A stretch of 6,856 nt of DNA from the NCBI GenBank assembly GCA_027040585.1, contig JALULU010000307.1, positions 1 through 6,856 of the forward strand, given 5' to 3'. The position numbers and the translations under genes are program-made. The notes beneath the pieces are model-generated. The model ran no database searches. It had not been told where the DNA came from and saw only the letters and a list, made by a program, of their open reading frames with translations. Shown in pieces: positions 1-5,798 of this stretch (position 1 is its first letter; every line of letters starts with the position of its first letter). The DNA is from Acidobacteriota bacterium. GTDB taxonomy: Bacteria > Acidobacteriota > JAAYUB01 > JAMOQF01.

Positions 1-944
1 TGAGCAAAAAAGAAGCAGAATTAAAGGCAAAAGAAGATTCAAGGTATTTATTGCCTCTTTCTACTTATACTCAACTTGGTGCGACATTTAATGCAAGAAG
101 CATTGAAAAAGTTATACAAAAAAGCCTAACAAACCCTATTTATGAAATAAAAGAAATTGGTAATATACTTTGTGAAAAAGTTTCCAAAATAGCACCTTCT
201 TTAATTAAATATACAGAACCTGAGAAATATCATCAATTAACTGAAAAAGAATTGGAAGAGAGTTTAAACGGCTATAAAAGCGAATCTACTGAAGATTTTA
301 AATTTATTTTCAAAGAAAGAGATATAGATGAAAAAATTCTGACACTTTTAATCTTTAAAAATAGTTGTATTTCTTTTGAAAAAGCAAAAAAAATTGCCAA
401 AGATATGAATGACACAGAAAGGAAGAAAATTTTTTATACGATTTTTAAAAATTTAAAAAGTTATAATTCGCTCCTGAGGGAATTTGAAGGGGTCAATTTT
501 GAATTTGAGGCTGTAATTAGTTCTTCATGTTTTGCACAACTTAAAAGACACAGAATGTCAACAATTATTCCATCAAGGTATGATACAGAGTTAGGTGTTA
601 CTGTCCCACCTGTTTTTGAAAGATTTGGACTTAAAAAAGATTTTTTAAAAATAATTGAAAAGGTAAACAAATTTTATTCTAAAATTTCCAAAAAAAATGA
701 AAAATATTCAGAATACGTTCTGACAAATAGCCATAGAAGGCGAGTTTATGTAAAGATGAATTTAAGGGAGTTATATCATTTTATAAGGCTTAGAAGTGAT
801 ATTCACGCCCAGTGGGACATTAGAAATCTTTCAGAAAAAATTAAAAATGAAGTGATGAAAAGTTCTAATTTCGCAACACTTCTTTTGTGTGGAAAGGATT
901 CTTTTGAAAAATTAAAAGAAGAAGTGTTAAAAAAATTAAAATAA
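1..944 (+). CDS. ThyX-family (FAD-dependent thymidylate synthase-like) tandem-domain protein, 5' end outside window
   Basis: The frame is open from base 3 and ends at TAA 942-944, so the gene almost certainly starts upstream. A TTG at 51 is a possible start codon but would fall in the middle of a conserved motif. The first residues read EDSRYLLPLSTYTQLGATFNARS, in part the 'ARYVLP...NAREL' segment that lies in the second half of a ThyX domain, so domain one is cut by the window edge. A second ThyX-like domain covers about bases 450-870: an RHR motif (546-554), then EYVL, NLRELYHF (759-782) and HAQWDIR (804-824), the last two being typical FAD/nucleotide-binding segments. ThyX makes dTMP from dUMP using methylene-tetrahydrofolate, NADPH and FAD. 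The RHR signature is altered: RHR-MSTIIP-S-RY has six rather than seven residues before Ser, and the Asn-Glu of the usual RHRxxSxNExS is missing. Domain one lacks the HAQWxIR segment. Family membership is clear; thymidylate synthase activity of this part is not. Confidence 0.85.
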   Translation, partial: SKKEAELKAKEDSRYLLPLSTYTQLGATFNARSIEKVIQKSLTNPIYEIKEIGNILCEKVSKIAPSLIKYTEPEKYHQLTEKELEESLNGYKSESTEDFKFIFKERDIDEKILTLLIFKNSCISFEKAKKIAKDMNDTERKKIFYTIFKNLKSYNSLLREFEGVNFEFEAVISSSCFAQLKRHRMSTIIPSRYDTELGVTVPPVFERFGLKKDFLKIIEKVNKFYSKISKKNEKYSEYVLTNSHRRRVYVKMNLRELYHFIRLRSDIHAQWDIRNLSEKIKNEVMKSSNFATLLLCGKDSFEKLKEEVLKKLK

Positions 945-981
945 ATAAACTTACAAAAGTGTATTTTTTAATGTTTACTAT

Positions 982-1010
982 TTGTCATTTTAACATGGAG
1001 AGGGTATACT
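982..1010 (+). promoter_or_regulatory. Predicted sigma70-type promoter for the nuclease-CDF unit
   Basis: TTGTCA (982-987) and TATACT (1005-1010) each match the consensus at five of six bases and are 17 nt apart, the ideal spacing. Transcription would be expected to start about 6-8 nt past the -10, at or next to the ATG at 1017. The box lies in the 72-nt gap after the ThyX-like gene, which otherwise holds only AT-rich sequence with no clear terminator hairpin. In a genome this AT-rich, -10-like boxes arise often by chance, but the paired boxes at ideal spacing and position raise confidence. Confidence 0.6.
997..1004 (+). promoter_or_regulatory. Possible Shine-Dalgarno of the DUF151 gene, inside the promoter spacer
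   Basis: GGAGAGGG (997-1004) is the only purine-rich SD-like tract upstream of the ATG at 1017. Its GAGG core ends 13 nt before the start, longer than usual. If the 982-1010 promoter is used, this tract is not transcribed, so it works only on messages read through from the ThyX-like gene. A second tract, GGAGG (1019-1023), lies just inside the gene, but no ATG, GTG or TTG follows it in frame at a useful distance. Confidence 0.35.
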
Positions 1011-1016
1011 AATAAT

Positions 1017-1523
1017 ATGGAGGAAGTAAAAGACAATAATTTAATTGAGTTTTTTATTAAGGGTATAATTTTAGACCCGACCAATAACGTTCCCATATTA
1101 CTTTTAGAGGATAGGGATCTAACAATGATTATTCCCATATGGATAGGGTTTTTTGAGGCAAATGCAATTGCCTTAGGACTTGAAAAACTTGATTCACCGA
1201 GACCTTTAACACACGACCTTTTGACATCAATCCTTGATAAAATTGGAATTACCGTAAAAAAAGTTGTAATTACTGACATCATTGAATCAACTTATTATGC
1301 AAACATATATCTTGAAAAGGATGGCGATGAGTATATTATTGATTCAAGGCCAAGTGATGCAATTGCCATCTCTGCTAAAAAAGGCAATAAGATTTTCATA
1401 TCTAAAAAGGTTATAGACAAGGCGTCCCCAATAATGTTAAATAGCGAAACTCCTGATGAAAAGGATATTAAAGATTGGCTTGACAATATTAATCCTGAAG
1501 ATTTTGGAAAGTATAAAATGTAA
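1017..1523 (+). CDS. Bifunctional nuclease family protein (DUF151/BFN)
   Basis: A soluble 168-residue protein, the usual size for small bacterial DUF151 proteins. Hallmarks are visible in order: KGIILDP (15-21), the LLLED stretch (28-32), PIWIGFFEANAIAL (40-53), RPLTHDLL (62-69) and DSRPSDAIAIS (109-119). An acidic tail ends EDFGKYKM. The family is named for a plant member reported to have both DNase and RNase activity; the role of bacterial members is poorly known, so the product name is a family name and not a shown activity. No signal peptide or membrane segment is seen. Homologues usually begin near the residue equivalent to Leu9, so the N-terminus is some eight residues longer than typical, but no usable later start exists in frame. 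The CDF transporter gene begins 12 nt after the stop, so the two are probably cotranscribed. Confidence 0.9.
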   Translation: MEEVKDNNLIEFFIKGIILDPTNNVPILLLEDRDLTMIIPIWIGFFEANAIALGLEKLDSPRPLTHDLLTSILDKIGITVKKVVITDIIESTYYANIYLEKDGDEYIIDSRPSDAIAISAKKGNKIFISKKVIDKASPIMLNSETPDEKDIKDWLDNINPEDFGKYKM

Positions 1524-1526
1524 TTT

Positions 1527-1533
1527 GATGTGA
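1527..1533 (+). promoter_or_regulatory. Shine-Dalgarno deciding the CDF start
   Basis: GATGTGA matches GAGGTGA of the ideal SD at six of seven bases and lies 2 nt before ATG 1536. The same register is seen before the peptidase gene, GAGGTGA (3803-3809) then ATG 3813. It favours ATG 1536 over GTG 1530, because the GTG lies inside the tract and has no SD of its own. Confidence 0.5.
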
Positions 1534-1535
1534 AT

Positions 1536-2447
1536 ATGCCTCATCATCATTCTCACTCACACAGCTTAAGTGGAAGGAACTTATTTTTAACTATAATTTT
1601 AAATGTAATTATAGTTGTCTCTCAATTAATAGGTGGATTTATTTCAAATTCCCTTGCTTTGATCAGCGATGCCCTTCACAATTTTAGTGATGTGATAGCC
1701 CTATTTATTACCTGGTTTGCTCATAAATTGTCAAAAAAATCTGCTGGAGATAAGAGTACTTTTGGATACAAAAGAGCTGAAATTATTGCGGCATTGTTTA
1801 ATTCATTATCACTTATTGGAATTGGTATTTTTATTTTATATGAAGCTATAAAAAAAATTTTCATACCGGGAAAAATTTTATCTAATTGGGTCATAGGTCT
1901 TGCAGCACTTAGTATAATTTTAAATTTTTTAAGTGTGCTACTTATTAAGGAAAATTCAAAAGAAAATATAAATATAAAATCAGCCTATTTACATCTTATG
2001 ACTGACGTTTTCTCTTCTCTTGCTGTTTTAATTGGTGGAATACTTATGCACTATTTAAAAGCATTCTGGATTGATCCCGTCGTATCAATTATTATTGCGG
2101 TTTATATAGTGAAAGAGGCTTTTAAAATCGTGAAAACTTCAATAGAAATAATTATGCAGTTTTCACCCGAAGGTATAAATATTGAGGAACTTGAAAAAGA
2201 AGTTAAAAAAAACAAATTTATAGAAAATATTCATCACATACACATATGGCAATTAGATGAAAAACGTATTTTTTTAGAAGCTCATATTGATTTTAAAAAA
2301 AATCTCACTTTAAAAGAAATAACAGAAATGCTTGAAAAGCTTGAAGAAATACTAAAGGTAAAATTTAAAATATCTCATATCACTTTCCAACCTGAATTTG
2401 AAAGGGTTGACGATAAATCACTTATATTAAAAATTGAAGAAAAATAG
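1536..2447 (+). CDS. Cation diffusion facilitator family transporter (CzcD/ZitB-like, probable Zn2+ exporter)
   Basis: This inner-membrane antiporter of 303 residues would export Zn2+ or a similar divalent ion in exchange for protons. Start ATG 1536 is chosen because it has an SD-like GATGTGA; GTG 1530 would add two residues. A short His-rich head (H3, H4, H5, H7, H9) is followed by six hydrophobic segments at about 15-36, 40-63, 84-105, 115-137, 152-174 and 177-199, then a cytoplasmic ferredoxin-like domain to the end. The transport site is intact: H48 and D52 in helix 2 (DALHNFSD) and H153 and D157 in helix 5 (HLMTD). This His-Asp/His-Asp set is typical of zinc-transporting members. The motif FGYKRAEI between helices 2 and 3 is also a family mark. 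In the C-terminal domain, HHIHIWQLD and ISHITFQPE carry the conserved His residues. Metal specificity is inferred from the site, and no metal-sensing regulator is next to it. Confidence 0.95.
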   Translation: MPHHHSHSHSLSGRNLFLTIILNVIIVVSQLIGGFISNSLALISDALHNFSDVIALFITWFAHKLSKKSAGDKSTFGYKRAEIIAALFNSLSLIGIGIFILYEAIKKIFIPGKILSNWVIGLAALSIILNFLSVLLIKENSKENINIKSAYLHLMTDVFSSLAVLIGGILMHYLKAFWIDPVVSIIIAVYIVKEAFKIVKTSIEIIMQFSPEGINIEELEKEVKKNKFIENIHHIHIWQLDEKRIFLEAHIDFKKNLTLKEITEMLEKLEEILKVKFKISHITFQPEFERVDDKSLILKIEEK

Positions 2448-2479
2448 AAAAACATTTCTTCACATTGTCCCTTTTTTTT
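2435..2479 (+). terminator. Weak candidate terminator after the CDF gene
   Basis: TGAAGAAA (2435-2442) and TTTCTTCA (2455-2462) form a perfect 8-bp stem with a 12-nt loop spanning the CDF stop codon, and a run of eight T follows at 2472-2479. Against it: the stem has only two G-C pairs and stands 9 nt from the T-run, so termination would be inefficient. It also overlaps the -35 box of the tyrS promoter. It may be only a byproduct of AT-rich sequence. Confidence 0.25.
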
Positions 2480-2487
2480 AATATAAT
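2459..2487 (+). promoter_or_regulatory. Predicted strong sigma70-type promoter for the tyrS-murI operon
   Basis: TTCACA (2459-2464, five of six consensus bases) and a perfect TATAAT (2482-2487) are 17 nt apart. The start of transcription should lie near 2494, giving a leader of about 33 nt before tyrS. That is far too short for a T-box or other large riboswitch, so simple constitutive expression is the best guess. The spacer contains an eight-T run. It lies in the 80-nt gap after the CDF gene, one of only two gaps in the window longer than 12 nt. Confidence 0.7.
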
Positions 2488-2507
2488 TTGAATTCTTTAT
2501 TTTTTAT

Positions 2508-2513
2508 GAGAGG
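2508..2513 (+). promoter_or_regulatory. Distant Shine-Dalgarno of tyrS
   Basis: GAGAGG is the only SD-like tract in the leader. Its GAGG core ends 14 nt before ATG 2528, well beyond the usual 5-9 nt. No ATG, GTG or TTG lies closer in frame; only an ATT at 2519 would sit at ideal distance, so a rare ATT start cannot be excluded. Confidence 0.4.
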
Positions 2514-2527
2514 TTAAGATTTTACGT

Positions 2528-3802
2528 ATGAGTTCCAATGTCTATGATGTTTTAAAAGAAAGAGGATTTATTTATCAAAGTACAGATGAAGAAAACTTAA
2601 GAAAAATTCTAAATAATGAAAAAATTACATGCTACATAGGATTTGATCCAACTGCTGATAGCTTGCATGTTGGAAGTCTTGTCCCTATAATGTCTCTTGT
2701 ACATATGCAGAGGGCTGGTCATAAGGTTCTTGTTGTAGTTGGAGGTGGAACTGCAAAAGTTGGAGATCCAAGTGGAAAGACAGAGATGAGAAAAATGCTC
2801 ACTCCTGAGCAAATTGTCAAAAATGCAGAAGGTTTAAAAAAGCAACTTTCCCAATATATTTCATTTGAAAGTGAAAAGGCAATAATGCTTGATAATTCTA
2901 AGTGGCTTGATAATTTAAATTACATCGAATTTTTAAGGGATATTGGAAGACATTTTAGTGTAAATAGGATGCTTACCGCTGAAAGTTATAAGATAAGACT
3001 TGAAAAAGGGCTTTCTTTTCTTGAATTTAATTACATGATTTTACAGGCATATGATTTTTATGTTCTTGCTAAAGATTACAACTGCATTCTTCAGATGGGT
3101 GGACAGGACCAGTGGGGTAATATTGTGGCTGGAATAGATTTAATCAGAAGAAAACTTCAAAAAGAGGCATATGGTCTCACATTTCCACTTATAACCAATG
3201 CAAGTGGTGAAAAATTTGGGAAGACTGTTGCAGGTGCTATCTGGCTTGATGAGAATAAAACCTCAGCTTTTGACTTCTACCAGTTCTGGAGAAATGTTGA
3301 AGATGCTGACGTAATGAGGTTCTTAGGGCTTTTTACATTGCTACCAATGGATGAAGTCAAATATCTTGGCAGTTTAAATCCGCCTCTCATAAATAGAGCA
3401 AAAGAGATATTGGCATATGAGGTGACAAAACTTGCACATAGCAAGGAAAAGGCAAAATCTGCATATATCAGTGCAGTAAAGCAGTTTGGAAAAAGCGATT
3501 TAGACGGAATCGTTAAAACTTCATCGGATATTGTTGAGATTTCTGAAATTAAAGAAGATTTAACCCCTACTATTACTTTGGAAGAAGGAGATTTAGGTAA
3601 GACCATTTCTGACATTCTGGTTTCAAATAAGGTACTTTCATCTAAAGGTGAGGTTAAGAGACTCATATCTCAAAATGGAATTTCACTTGATGGAAAGAAG
3701 GTTAAAGATTTTAAAATGAAGATTGAGAAGTCCTTTTTTGAAAACAGTGAGATAACCTTGAAAATTGGTAAAAAAAGAATTTACAAAATTAAATTAATTT
3801 AA
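2528..3802 (+). CDS. tyrS: Tyrosyl-tRNA synthetase
   Basis: This cytoplasmic class I synthetase charges tRNA(Tyr) with tyrosine using ATP. At 424 residues it has the full bacterial length. The Rossmann catalytic domain shows YIGFDPTADSLHVGS (36-50), in which HVGS is the HIGH motif, and the tyrosine/ATP pocket segment GGQDQWGN (191-198). The KMSKS loop KFGKT (229-233) matches the form seen in E. coli TyrS. The bacterial alpha-helical anticodon-arm domain follows. A complete C-terminal S4 RNA-binding domain starts near residue 356, with ILVSNKV, GEVKRLISQNGISLDG and a basic tail. All catalytic motifs are intact. It is the first gene behind the 2459-2487 promoter, and the next gene starts 10 nt after its stop, so it shares a message with envelope genes. 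The start codon has an unusually distant SD; the N-terminus MSSNVYDVLKERG is where TyrS proteins normally begin, which supports ATG 2528. Confidence 0.98.
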   Translation: MSSNVYDVLKERGFIYQSTDEENLRKILNNEKITCYIGFDPTADSLHVGSLVPIMSLVHMQRAGHKVLVVVGGGTAKVGDPSGKTEMRKMLTPEQIVKNAEGLKKQLSQYISFESEKAIMLDNSKWLDNLNYIEFLRDIGRHFSVNRMLTAESYKIRLEKGLSFLEFNYMILQAYDFYVLAKDYNCILQMGGQDQWGNIVAGIDLIRRKLQKEAYGLTFPLITNASGEKFGKTVAGAIWLDENKTSAFDFYQFWRNVEDADVMRFLGLFTLLPMDEVKYLGSLNPPLINRAKEILAYEVTKLAHSKEKAKSAYISAVKQFGKSDLDGIVKTSSDIVEISEIKEDLTPTITLEEGDLGKTISDILVSNKVLSSKGEVKRLISQNGISLDGKKVKDFKMKIEKSFFENSEITLKIGKKRIYKIKLI

Positions 3803-3812
3803 GAGGTGAATT

Positions 3813-5069
3813 ATGAAAAGATTTATTTTGCTTTATATGGCTTTGGTTTTATCTTTTTCTTTGGTTTTTACTCAAAATAGAGATGTTGTTAAATATGAAA
3901 AATATAAACTTTTGCCACGGGAAATAAAGGAAGTTAAAGATAGAAATGCCATTGAAAGGGAATTCCCTTTTATGAAGGTAAAAAAATTTAAAGTTCCCGA
4001 TAAAAAAATACTTTCACTTGATTTTTCAAAAATTCCTCATCCAACAAAGGTGAGTCAGTTTAAAACTGTTTTTCACTTTCCACCAATTAGGCAGTGGTGG
4101 GCAGGTACATGCTGGTGTTATTCAACAATTTCATTTTTAGAATCTGAAATTTATAGGCTTCATCACAAAAAAATAAAACTTTCAGAACAGTATATTGTAT
4201 ATTATGAATATGTTGCAAAATGTAAAAGATTCTTTGAAAGAAAGGGAGATTCTTATGTAGATCAGGGTTCAGAATCAAACGCTGTTACAAGAATAATGAA
4301 AAAATATGGAATAGTTAGAGAAAGTGACTACACTGGGCTTGTTCCACCTTTTAAAGTTTATGACCATACACCTATGTTTAAGGAGTTAAAGAGTTATCTT
4401 GAATTTGTTAAGAAAAACAATTTCTGGGATTTAAAGAGAAATATTGAATGCGTAAAGTCAATTTTAAATAAATATATGGGAAAACCACCATCAACAATTG
4501 TGGTAAACGGGAAAAAAATGACACCACTCCAATTTATGAAAAATGTTGCAGGATTAAATCCAGATGATTATGTGGATTTTATTTCAACACTCAGCGAACC
4601 GTTTTACAAACAGGTTGAATATAAAGTGCCAGATAATTGGTGGCATAATAAAAGTTATTATAACGTACCATTATCCGACTTTTATTCTGCAGTAAAGAAT
4701 GCCATAACTAATGGTTATTCTGTTGCAATTGGCGGGGACGTTACTGAACCAGGTTACAATGGCTTTTTAGATATCGCAATTGTTCCTTCATTTGATATTC
4801 CACAAAACTACATAGATCAAAATTCAAGGGAATTTAGAATTTATAACAAAACAAGTACAGACGACCATGGGGTTCACCTTGTTGGATACACTCATTACAA
4901 AGGTCACGATTGGTTTTTGATTAAAGATTCTTCAAGGACTGGTCAGAGGGGTATCAAAGGTTATATCTTTTATAGAGATGATTATGTAAAGTTAAAGATG
5001 CTGTCATTTATGGTTCATAAAGATGCAGTTAAAGCTTTATTAGACAAAATTAAAAGTAAACAAAAATAG
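3813..5069 (+). CDS. Secreted papain-like cysteine peptidase (family C1, C1B/aminopeptidase C-like)
   Basis: A 418-residue protein with an N-terminal export signal (basic MKR, hydrophobic core about 4-19, cleavage probably near 20; no clear AxA site). About 70 mostly charged residues follow, which could be a propeptide. The catalytic core starts near 88: FPPIRQWWAGTCWCYS holds the oxyanion Gln94 and nucleophile Cys100 at the same six-residue spacing as papain Gln19-Cys25. DHGVHLVGY aligns with papain DHAVAAVGY and gives catalytic His352. The position of papain Asn175 falls in LIKDSS, so the third residue is Asp372. The roughly 250 residues between Cys and His far exceed papain (about 134) and resemble the long C1B/bleomycin hydrolase type, whose classical members are cytoplasmic; this one carries a signal. 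The last part (GYIFYRDDYVKLKML) fits the end of the C1 fold. AAGAGGTGA stands 3 nt before ATG, an ideal SD. Substrate and aminopeptidase versus endopeptidase action are unknown. Confidence 0.88.
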   Translation: MKRFILLYMALVLSFSLVFTQNRDVVKYEKYKLLPREIKEVKDRNAIEREFPFMKVKKFKVPDKKILSLDFSKIPHPTKVSQFKTVFHFPPIRQWWAGTCWCYSTISFLESEIYRLHHKKIKLSEQYIVYYEYVAKCKRFFERKGDSYVDQGSESNAVTRIMKKYGIVRESDYTGLVPPFKVYDHTPMFKELKSYLEFVKKNNFWDLKRNIECVKSILNKYMGKPPSTIVVNGKKMTPLQFMKNVAGLNPDDYVDFISTLSEPFYKQVEYKVPDNWWHNKSYYNVPLSDFYSAVKNAITNGYSVAIGGDVTEPGYNGFLDIAIVPSFDIPQNYIDQNSREFRIYNKTSTDDHGVHLVGYTHYKGHDWFLIKDSSRTGQRGIKGYIFYRDDYVKLKMLSFMVHKDAVKALLDKIKSKQK

Positions 5070-5081
5070 TGTAGAAATTTT

Positions 5082-5798
5082 ATGAAAAAATTTTTGTTCA
5101 TTTGTTTTATTTTTATAACCACTTTTATAACCACTTTTGTGTTTACCCTGGGAAAGGGTAAACACATTGTGGTACTTGACCCCGGACATGGTGGTAGTGA
5201 TAGTGGTATTGTAATAGGTGGTCACATTGAAAAATATATTGACCTTAAACTTTCTGAAATTATAGGTGAAAAATTAAGTAAAAATGAAAACATTAAAGTG
5301 ATTTATACCAGAGAAGGGGATGTTGACGATTCAATTAAAAGCAGAGAAATTTTTGCAAACAATGGAAATGGCAATTTATTTGTATCTATTCATTGTGGTT
5401 CTTATCTAACCGACAAAAATTTTGGTGTGGTTTATTTATTAAATGAAAATGACATTGATGTATCTTCTGCGGATTTACTTGAGGGAAATATAGGAGATAA
5501 AACTATAAAATTTTTTCCATTTAAAATTGCAGGTTACTATTTTTTACCAAAAAGTGAAAACATTGCAACTTCAATGCAAAATTCTCTAAATAGTTTTTAC
5601 AATTCCTATCTTATAAAAAAGCCCATTCATCTTAAGCTAAGAGTCCTTGAAAATATTGTCATGCCAGGAATTTTGATTGAAGTGTGTAATTTAAATTCTG
5701 AAAGTTTTACTGAAGATGATAAGTGGTATGATAGCATTTCAGATGTAATATCCAATGAAATAATTAAATTTTTTAGTGAGCAAAATAAAAATGAATAG
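5082..5798 (+). CDS. Exported N-acetylmuramoyl-L-alanine amidase (Amidase_3)
   Basis: This zinc amidase of 238 residues should cut the bond between N-acetylmuramic acid and the L-Ala of peptidoglycan stem peptides outside the membrane. An N-terminal hydrophobic segment (about 4-23, with the repeat FITTFITTF) is a signal peptide or anchor, and the catalytic domain begins almost at once. Zinc ligands are visible: His36 in LDPGHGGSDSG, Glu50 in HIEKYIDLKL and His104 in SIHCGS, where the common form is SIHAN. The catalytic Glu is Glu200 in GILIEVCNLNS. The domain is complete, with no separate wall-binding or SPOR domain. ATG 5082 is the only plausible start, but the SD is poor (GTGTAGAAATTTT precedes it), so translation may depend on coupling to the peptidase gene 12 nt upstream. 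A 12-bp tandem repeat and a perfect 11-bp hairpin lie in its first 30 codons. Its 3' end overlaps the GerMN gene by 8 nt. Confidence 0.92.
   Translation: MKKFLFICFIFITTFITTFVFTLGKGKHIVVLDPGHGGSDSGIVIGGHIEKYIDLKLSEIIGEKLSKNENIKVIYTREGDVDDSIKSREIFANNGNGNLFVSIHCGSYLTDKNFGVVYLLNENDIDVSSADLLEGNIGDKTIKFFPFKIAGYYFLPKSENIATSMQNSLNSFYNSYLIKKPIHLKLRVLENIVMPGILIEVCNLNSESFTEDDKWYDSISDVISNEIIKFFSEQNKNE
5111..5138 (+). repeat. 12-bp tandem duplication in the amidase signal sequence
   Basis: The unit ATAACCACTTTT occurs twice back to back (5115-5126 and 5127-5138), preceded by a further TTTT that keeps the period. It encodes the repeated residues ITTF-ITTF in the hydrophobic signal segment. It is in frame and length-neutral for function, consistent with slipped-strand duplication. 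Confidence 0.9.
5138..5166 (+). repeat. Perfect 11-bp inverted repeat (hairpin) inside the amidase gene
   Basis: TGTGTTTACCC (5138-5148) and GGGTAAACACA (5156-5166) are exact reverse complements separated by a 7-nt loop (TGGGAAA). In mRNA this forms a stem about 57 nt after the amidase start codon, over codons for FVFTLGKGKHI at the signal/mature border. No T-run follows on either strand, so it does not look like an intrinsic terminator. It could be an RNA structure, a protein-binding palindrome or chance. Confidence 0.85.

Noticed and set aside
51..53. TTG as the true start of the ThyX-like gene
   Set aside because: The frame is open upstream to base 3 and encodes EDSRYL just before it, part of a conserved ThyX segment, so TTG 51 is an internal Leu codon.
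945..981. Terminator after the ThyX-like gene
   Set aside because: There is a T-run near 965, but only 4-5 bp AT-rich pairings can be drawn before it, not a credible stem.
1221..1226. Perfect TTGACA inside the DUF151 gene (another at 1480-1485)
   Set aside because: Neither has a -10-like box at 16-18 nt. After the second, TATAAA (1512-1517) stands 26 nt away, too far for a promoter serving the CDF gene.
2506..2517. Three-codon reading frame ATG-AGA-GGT-TAA in the tyrS leader, with a similar five-codon frame at 995-1012 before the DUF151 gene
   Set aside because: Neither has an SD, both simply overlap purine tracts, and the one at 995-1012 would lie upstream of the predicted transcription start. 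Too short to treat as leader peptides.
2488..2527. T-box or other riboswitch before tyrS
   Set aside because: The predicted leader is only about 33 nt, with no T-box sequence and no terminator/antiterminator pair.
3277..3666. Long opposite-strand open frame (129 codons) inside tyrS
   Set aside because: It lies wholly within a gene with intact catalytic motifs, its predicted protein resembles nothing I recognise, and it has no promoter or SD. Similar antisense frames at 461-670, 968-1282, 1295-1486, 2609-2812, 4087-4278, 5040-5225, 5627-5921 and 6593-6790 are also shadows of real genes.
5776..5778. GTG as the start of the GerMN gene
   Set aside because: No SD precedes it, while ATG 5791 is 15 nt downstream in frame, overlaps the amidase stop in a coupling arrangement, and leaves a normal basic N-terminus before the membrane segment.
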